NCBI RefSeq assembly: GCF_016918015.1
Contig: NZ_JAERMK010000002.1
Location: 124,001-188,000, forward strand
DNA from: Glycomyces sp. YM15
GTDB taxonomy: Bacteria; Actinomycetota; Actinomycetes; Mycobacteriales; Micromonosporaceae
Direction of reading: 5' to 3'
DNA length: 64,000 bases
Under the pieces are notes generated by a model. It had not been told where the DNA came from and did not search any database. It saw only the letters and a list, made by a program, of their open reading frames with translations. A program made the position numbers and the translations under genes. The first letter of the stretch is position 1. The number at the start of each line of letters is the position of its first letter. Shown here one piece after another: positions 63,055 through 64,000 of the stretch.

Positions 63055-64000
63055 ATGGCTCTGACCCGTAGAGCTCTCGGCGGCCTGACCATCGGCGGCA
63101 CGGCCGCCTTCACCCTCGCCGCCTGCGGCGGCAACGAAGGCAACGGCGGCTCCGGCGCGACCGAGCTCACCTGGGCGATCCCCTCGGCGTGGGAGTCCTG
63201 GAACGAGAACACCCAGTCCGGCAACAACTCGTACGGTCACCAGGCCATGTACCCCATGCGCTACGGTCTCGACGGCAACACCACCGGCGACTGGGACGAG
63301 AACGGCGAGTTCCACCTCAACGACGCCGTCTTCGCCGACGCGCAGGTCGTGAGCGAAGCGCCCTTCCAAGTCGAGTACACCCTGCAGGAGAACGCGCAGT
63401 GGTCGGACGGCGAGCCGGTCCGCGTGGAGGACTTCATCTTCCAGTGGTACAGCATCTCGGGCCTCGACGAGCACGCCGACCAGACCAAGGCGCTCCCGGC
63501 CTCCACGAGCTACGGCTCCAGCATCGCCTCGATCGAGTCCCCTGAGGCGGGCAAGATCGTCGTGACCTTCGTGGACGGCTACCTCGACCCCGAGTGGAAG
63601 TTCAGCCCCACCATCTACCTGCCCTCCCACGTCGCCGAAGCCGAGGGCTTCGCCGCCTGGCAGACCGACCCGGCCGTCATGGGTCAGGCCATCGAGTGGT
63701 TCGAGAAGAACCTCTCCGACGTCGTGACCGGCCCCTACAAGCCCGTCGACTTCAAGATGGGCGAGTACATCACTTACGAGATCAACGACAAGTGGAACGG
63801 CTCGGTCAAGCCCACCGTCAAGAAGCTCACGATGAAGGTCGTCGAGGGCACCGAGTCCGTCGTCACCGAGCTGCGCCAGGGCACGATCGCCGGCGCATGG
63901 CCGAGCGAGTTCTCCCAAGAGGAGTTCGACAAGGCCGCTGAGGACCCGAACCTCTCGCAGTCCATCTACGAGGGCGGCGTCTGGCTCCACATCGACACCA
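63055..64000 (+). CDS. ABC transporter substrate-binding lipoprotein (SBP_bac_5 family), copy 3, partial
   Basis: The first 315 codons are present; the window ends inside the gene. ATG 63055 has GGAGGAG at 63041-63047. MALTRRALGGLTIGGTAAFT then LAAC is nearly identical to copy 2 over the signal region. The body (WAIPSAWESWNENTQSGNNS; KVVEGTESVVTELRQGTIAG; WPSEFSQEEFDKAAEDPNLS) is closer to copy 1. This mosaic similarity suggests duplication with recombination or selection. The permease and ATPase genes may follow beyond the window. Confidence 0.92.
   Translation, partial: MALTRRALGGLTIGGTAAFTLAACGGNEGNGGSGATELTWAIPSAWESWNENTQSGNNSYGHQAMYPMRYGLDGNTTGDWDENGEFHLNDAVFADAQVVSEAPFQVEYTLQENAQWSDGEPVRVEDFIFQWYSISGLDEHADQTKALPASTSYGSSIASIESPEAGKIVVTFVDGYLDPEWKFSPTIYLPSHVAEAEGFAAWQTDPAVMGQAIEWFEKNLSDVVTGPYKPVDFKMGEYITYEINDKWNGSVKPTVKKLTMKVVEGTESVVTELRQGTIAGAWPSEFSQEEFDKAAEDPNLSQSIYEGGVWLHIDT

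Overview
The window is very GC-rich, densely coding DNA from an actinobacterium. The evidence is a tandem-CIRCE groES-groEL1 operon whose GroEL has a histidine-rich tail, a BldM-like orphan response regulator, a DUF5319-guaB-guaB3 block, a DUF222/HNH gene, an LprG/P55-type lipoprotein-transporter pair, a DUF397 remnant, a CGNR regulator and frequent GTG/TTG starts. A spore-forming or mycelial lineage such as Glycomycetales or Micromonosporales would fit, but that placement is inference.

Layout. 1-1031: end of purK, purE and a RidA-like gene. 1150-4558: a DUF1348/AhpD-like pair divergent from a CGNR regulator, a frameshifted 2H-phosphoesterase and a THUMP-like methyltransferase. 4582-6835: groES-groEL with promoter, two CIRCE operators and terminators. 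7065-9610: an ABC-class ATPase and the bldM-like gene. 9999-22385: an accessory stretch between bldM and the DUF5319/guaB block. It holds an amidase, an LppU-like membrane protein, broken genes (nucleotide kinase with an in-frame TGA, DUF397 fragment), DHFR-like, GNAT, TfoX-like and DoxX genes, a 13E12-type HNH gene with degenerate 74-bp repeats beside it, and an overlapping patatin / membrane protein-kinase pair. 22382-26474: DUF5319, a tiny acidic protein, guaB, guaB3 and a VOC protein. 26666-34134: a family of membrane proteins built on a PRRG motif, a large cyclase-ATPase-TPR regulator and a transmembrane Ser/Thr kinase. 34213-37847: class I ribonucleotide reductase (nrdB, nrdA) with a pair of NrdR boxes. 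38048: tRNA-Arg(CCG).

38243-50409 is mostly a copper and cell-envelope stress cluster: CopB-type ATPase, DUF305 lipoprotein, two DUF6153 proteins and a multicopper oxidase. Three near-identical palindromes (ATACCCC-N3-GGGGTAT) precede the copper operons, so one CsoR-type repressor encoded elsewhere probably controls them. A BlaI-type repressor plus M56 protease operon and a thioredoxin-fold/NlpC-P60 operon each carry the same CTACTAT-N5-(A/C)TAGTAG dyad and look like one regulon. Inside the cluster sit an MFS-TetR operon with twin operators and a divergent NmrA-type gene.

50499-64000: a histidine-tailed membrane protein, a Tat-exported GH11-CBM2 xylanase with its own operators, a DUF3817 gene next to a poly-C/poly-G palindrome with duplicated flanks (possible assembly artefact), an LprG-like lipoprotein with a P55-like exporter, a small GNAT, a degenerate histidine phosphatase, a HelD-type RNA-polymerase-recycling helicase, and three tandem oligopeptide-type substrate-binding lipoproteins, the last cut by the window end. 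The candidates I rate most interesting are the patatin-kinase pair, the two linked operator networks and the PRRG family.
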